Both the position numbers and the translations under genes were made by a program. The notes beneath the pieces were generated by a model. That model made no database searches and was not told the DNA's origin. It worked only from the letters and a program-made list of their open reading frames with translations. Of a stretch of 64,000 nt of DNA, positions 62,456 through 64,000 are shown one piece after another. Numbering within the stretch: the stretch's first letter is position 1; every line of letters starts with the position of its first letter. This DNA is from Candidatus Peregrinibacteria bacterium (GTDB lineage: Bacteria > Patescibacteriota > Gracilibacteria > UBA1369 > 2-02-FULL-48-14): contig JABHVW010000004.1 in NCBI GenBank assembly GCA_018658105.1, positions 124,001-188,000 of the forward strand. The letters are read 5' to 3'.

Positions 62456-64000
62456 ATGAAACGACAACTTAAGGACCTTTTCATAGTCGGCTTTTTTCTC
62501 AGCACTATTGTGCTTGGAATTGTTGGTGCCATATATGGCATTTCAACTTTGTCAGAAGAAACATTTTTAACTCGAGTAAATCTGCCTCAAGGTAAGTTCG
62601 ACGAGTATCAAAGCTTCCAAGAGTTAACAGATTTTATCCTAGAAAAAGAAGAAACATTTTTAAACTCTGAAATAGCTTTCACTTCCGAAAGAGGCGATAT
62701 TACCACCACTTTTAAAGATATGGGAGTGAGCATGGTCGCATATGAATCCCTTCAAGAATTACATTCCTTTATGGAAAGCAGCAGCGCTCTTAAAAAAACA
62801 CAGGCATACATTTTTGGCATTCACATCAAGCTTCCACTCAGTCTCGATGAAGATGGCATTAAGGCGGCATTCACTGAGTCATCAATCGAGCAGGGCAAAA
62901 AGAATGCAACGCTCGCCTACGATTACAGCAGCGGTCTTTTTGTAGATGAAGAACAGATAGGTTACGGAGTTGATACAAGTGAGATAATGAAACAAATTGA
63001 GCTGCATTGGCTTAAAGATTTCACCACCCCAGCAACTGCCAAACTTCCACTTCGCACTGCCGAGCCAGATGTTCGCAACGATGAAATCGCGGCTCTAATT
63101 CCAAAACTTGCAGACATTGTTGAAAGAGAAATTGAATTTATAGATGAAGCTTATGGTCAAACTTGGAGCTTTCATTTGCGCGATCATGCAGCCTGGATTT
63201 TACCTATGCAAGCTGCTGAAACAGGCTTCACAATTCATCCGCAAAACTTCTTTGCATACCTTGGTGAAACCTTCGGGCCCGAGCTAGAAAGTGAGGCGGT
63301 CTCAGCGACAGTAATTGAAAATGAAGATGGCACTTACGACTTTGAAGGCAGCGCACGTTTTGGCCAAGATATTGATGAAGTAAAAATACTCGCCGATTTT
63401 ATGTCTGCAATTCACAACGAAGAGCTAAGCGTAATGCTCGCAGTTAAAGAGATAATGCCAGAAATTACAGTGCCAGATTCCCTCTCTGCAAAAGGTATAA
63501 CAGATCTAGTCGGAGTCGGTTATTCAAGCTTTAGCGGTTCACCATACAACAGAATTTTCAATATAAATGTCGGCATGGATATATTCAATGGAACCATTCT
63601 TGCACCCGGCGAAGAGTTTTCATTCACAACTTTAATGGGCCCAATTGACGGCGCCCACGGTTGGCTGCCCGAGCTAGTTATTCTCGGCGACGAAACAAAA
63701 CCTGAATATGGTGGCGGACTATGCCAGGTTTCTTCCACAATGTTCAGAGCGGCACTTTACAGCGGCCTCGACATTTCAGCCCGAAAAAATCACTCCTACG
63801 CAGTTTCATATTACGCCCGGCCTTTTGGTTACGGCCTTGATGCAACCATCTACGACCCAGCACCAGATTTCAGATTTATCAACGACACGGCGGGTCACTT
63901 AATCATTCAGGGCTACACAGAAGACAGCAATGCATATTTCGTAATGTACGGAAGCAACGACGGCCGCAGCGTGCAAATGGAAGGCCCAATCGCATATAAT
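62456..64000 (+). CDS. VanW-family protein, C-terminus beyond the window
   Basis: 515 codons are visible with no stop. An N-terminal membrane anchor (FIVGFFLSTIVLGIVGAIYG) precedes an extracytoplasmic region in which residues ~45-270 resemble the peptidoglycan-binding-like repeats found before VanW (PF12229). The VanW domain includes GTILAPGEEFSFTTLMGP and YGGGLCQVSSTMFRAAL with its cysteine. VanW proteins lie in glycopeptide-resistance clusters and many Gram-positive genomes; the function is not fully known, but a cell-wall role is accepted. The ATG coincides with the predicted +1. Confidence 0.88.
   Translation, partial: MKRQLKDLFIVGFFLSTIVLGIVGAIYGISTLSEETFLTRVNLPQGKFDEYQSFQELTDFILEKEETFLNSEIAFTSERGDITTTFKDMGVSMVAYESLQELHSFMESSSALKKTQAYIFGIHIKLPLSLDEDGIKAAFTESSIEQGKKNATLAYDYSSGLFVDEEQIGYGVDTSEIMKQIELHWLKDFTTPATAKLPLRTAEPDVRNDEIAALIPKLADIVEREIEFIDEAYGQTWSFHLRDHAAWILPMQAAETGFTIHPQNFFAYLGETFGPELESEAVSATVIENEDGTYDFEGSARFGQDIDEVKILADFMSAIHNEELSVMLAVKEIMPEITVPDSLSAKGITDLVGVGYSSFSGSPYNRIFNINVGMDIFNGTILAPGEEFSFTTLMGPIDGAHGWLPELVILGDETKPEYGGGLCQVSSTMFRAALYSGLDISARKNHSYAVSYYARPFGYGLDATIYDPAPDFRFINDTAGHLIIQGYTEDSNAYFVMYGSNDGRSVQMEGPIAYN

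Noticed and set aside
1-64000. Alternative genetic code (UGA as Gly)
   Set aside because: TGA ends several genes cleanly (for example at 20208-20210 and 61229-61231) and RF2 is encoded.
1-64000. CRISPR arrays, insertion sequences, prophage
   Set aside because: No regularly spaced direct repeats, transposase, integrase or phage structural gene is visible.

Overview
The window looks like a chromosomal segment of a small-genome bacterium of the Patescibacteria/CPR radiation, most plausibly a Peregrinibacteria-like lineage (inference; no 16S rRNA is present). Pointers are very tight packing with many overlapping convergent genes, almost no Shine-Dalgarno sequences, stand-alone 5'-3' exonuclease, RNase J plus RNase Y, and many unrecognised proteins. 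UGA is an ordinary stop here (an RF2 gene is present and several genes end in TGA), so this is not a code-25 Gracilibacteria/SR1 genome.

Layout. 1-3081: end of a secreted protein, topA, HU. 3143-9413: pheS-pheT-class A PBP. 9410-12406 (minus): O-antigen-ligase-like membrane protein, RdgB, glutaredoxin, O-methyltransferase. 12468-15725: EF-P and an SF2 helicase carrying five tandem C-terminal modules. 15700-19763 (minus): UPF0489 protein, ArfB-like release factor, a tandem D-Ala-D-Ala ligase fusion, and tmRNA. 19872-24241: four unrecognised genes. 24238-29467 (minus): mfd, dnaN, a 450-bp AT-rich iteron-containing region that may be oriC, and a hypothetical gene. 29513-34756: RNase J, a tiny gene, murD, a GCS2-like ligase behind a phenylalanine-type attenuator, and a hypothetical gene. 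34728-37847 (minus): flippase, AbrB/RelE-type pair, Fic protein. 37973-41732: prfB, small hypotheticals, def, FemAB. 41790-47514 (minus): ftsZ, ftsA, an acidic/basic hypothetical and a 5'-3' exonuclease, with two copies of a structured repeat at the 3' ends of ftsZ and the exonuclease. 47593-49679: RHH/MazF pair and two hypotheticals. 49680-54588: TrbC-like membrane protein, KH protein, S16, DUF721, GT4, hypothetical, tRNA-Asp and PH-domain protein. 54638-56841: ApbE, FMN-binding lipoprotein and NqrB/RnfD-like protein. 56842-64000: coiled-coil protein, cobalamin adenosyltransferase, HPF, cysteine desulfurase, RNase Y, YtxH-like protein, CPA2 antiporter, and a truncated VanW-like gene.

The themes are cell-envelope synthesis and division (PBP, Ddl fusion, MurD, FemAB, FtsA/Z, flippase, ligase, GT4, VanW) and translation with ribosome rescue (PheRS, EF-P, RF2, ArfB-like, tmRNA, HPF, S16). 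The most notable observations are: (1) a ribosome-mediated attenuator with a 19-residue, seven-Phe leader peptide and mutually exclusive antiterminator/terminator pairings ahead of a GCS2-like gene; (2) a large set of promoters placed so that mRNAs begin 0-3 nt from the start codon, contrasted with better -35 boxes and 13-24 nt leaders on many accessory genes; (3) a three-way-junction repeat whose outer stem changes sequence but keeps pairing; (4) one inverted-repeat operator shared by a MazF-type toxin-antitoxin operon and a nearby unknown gene. All promoter and structure calls were made by eye.
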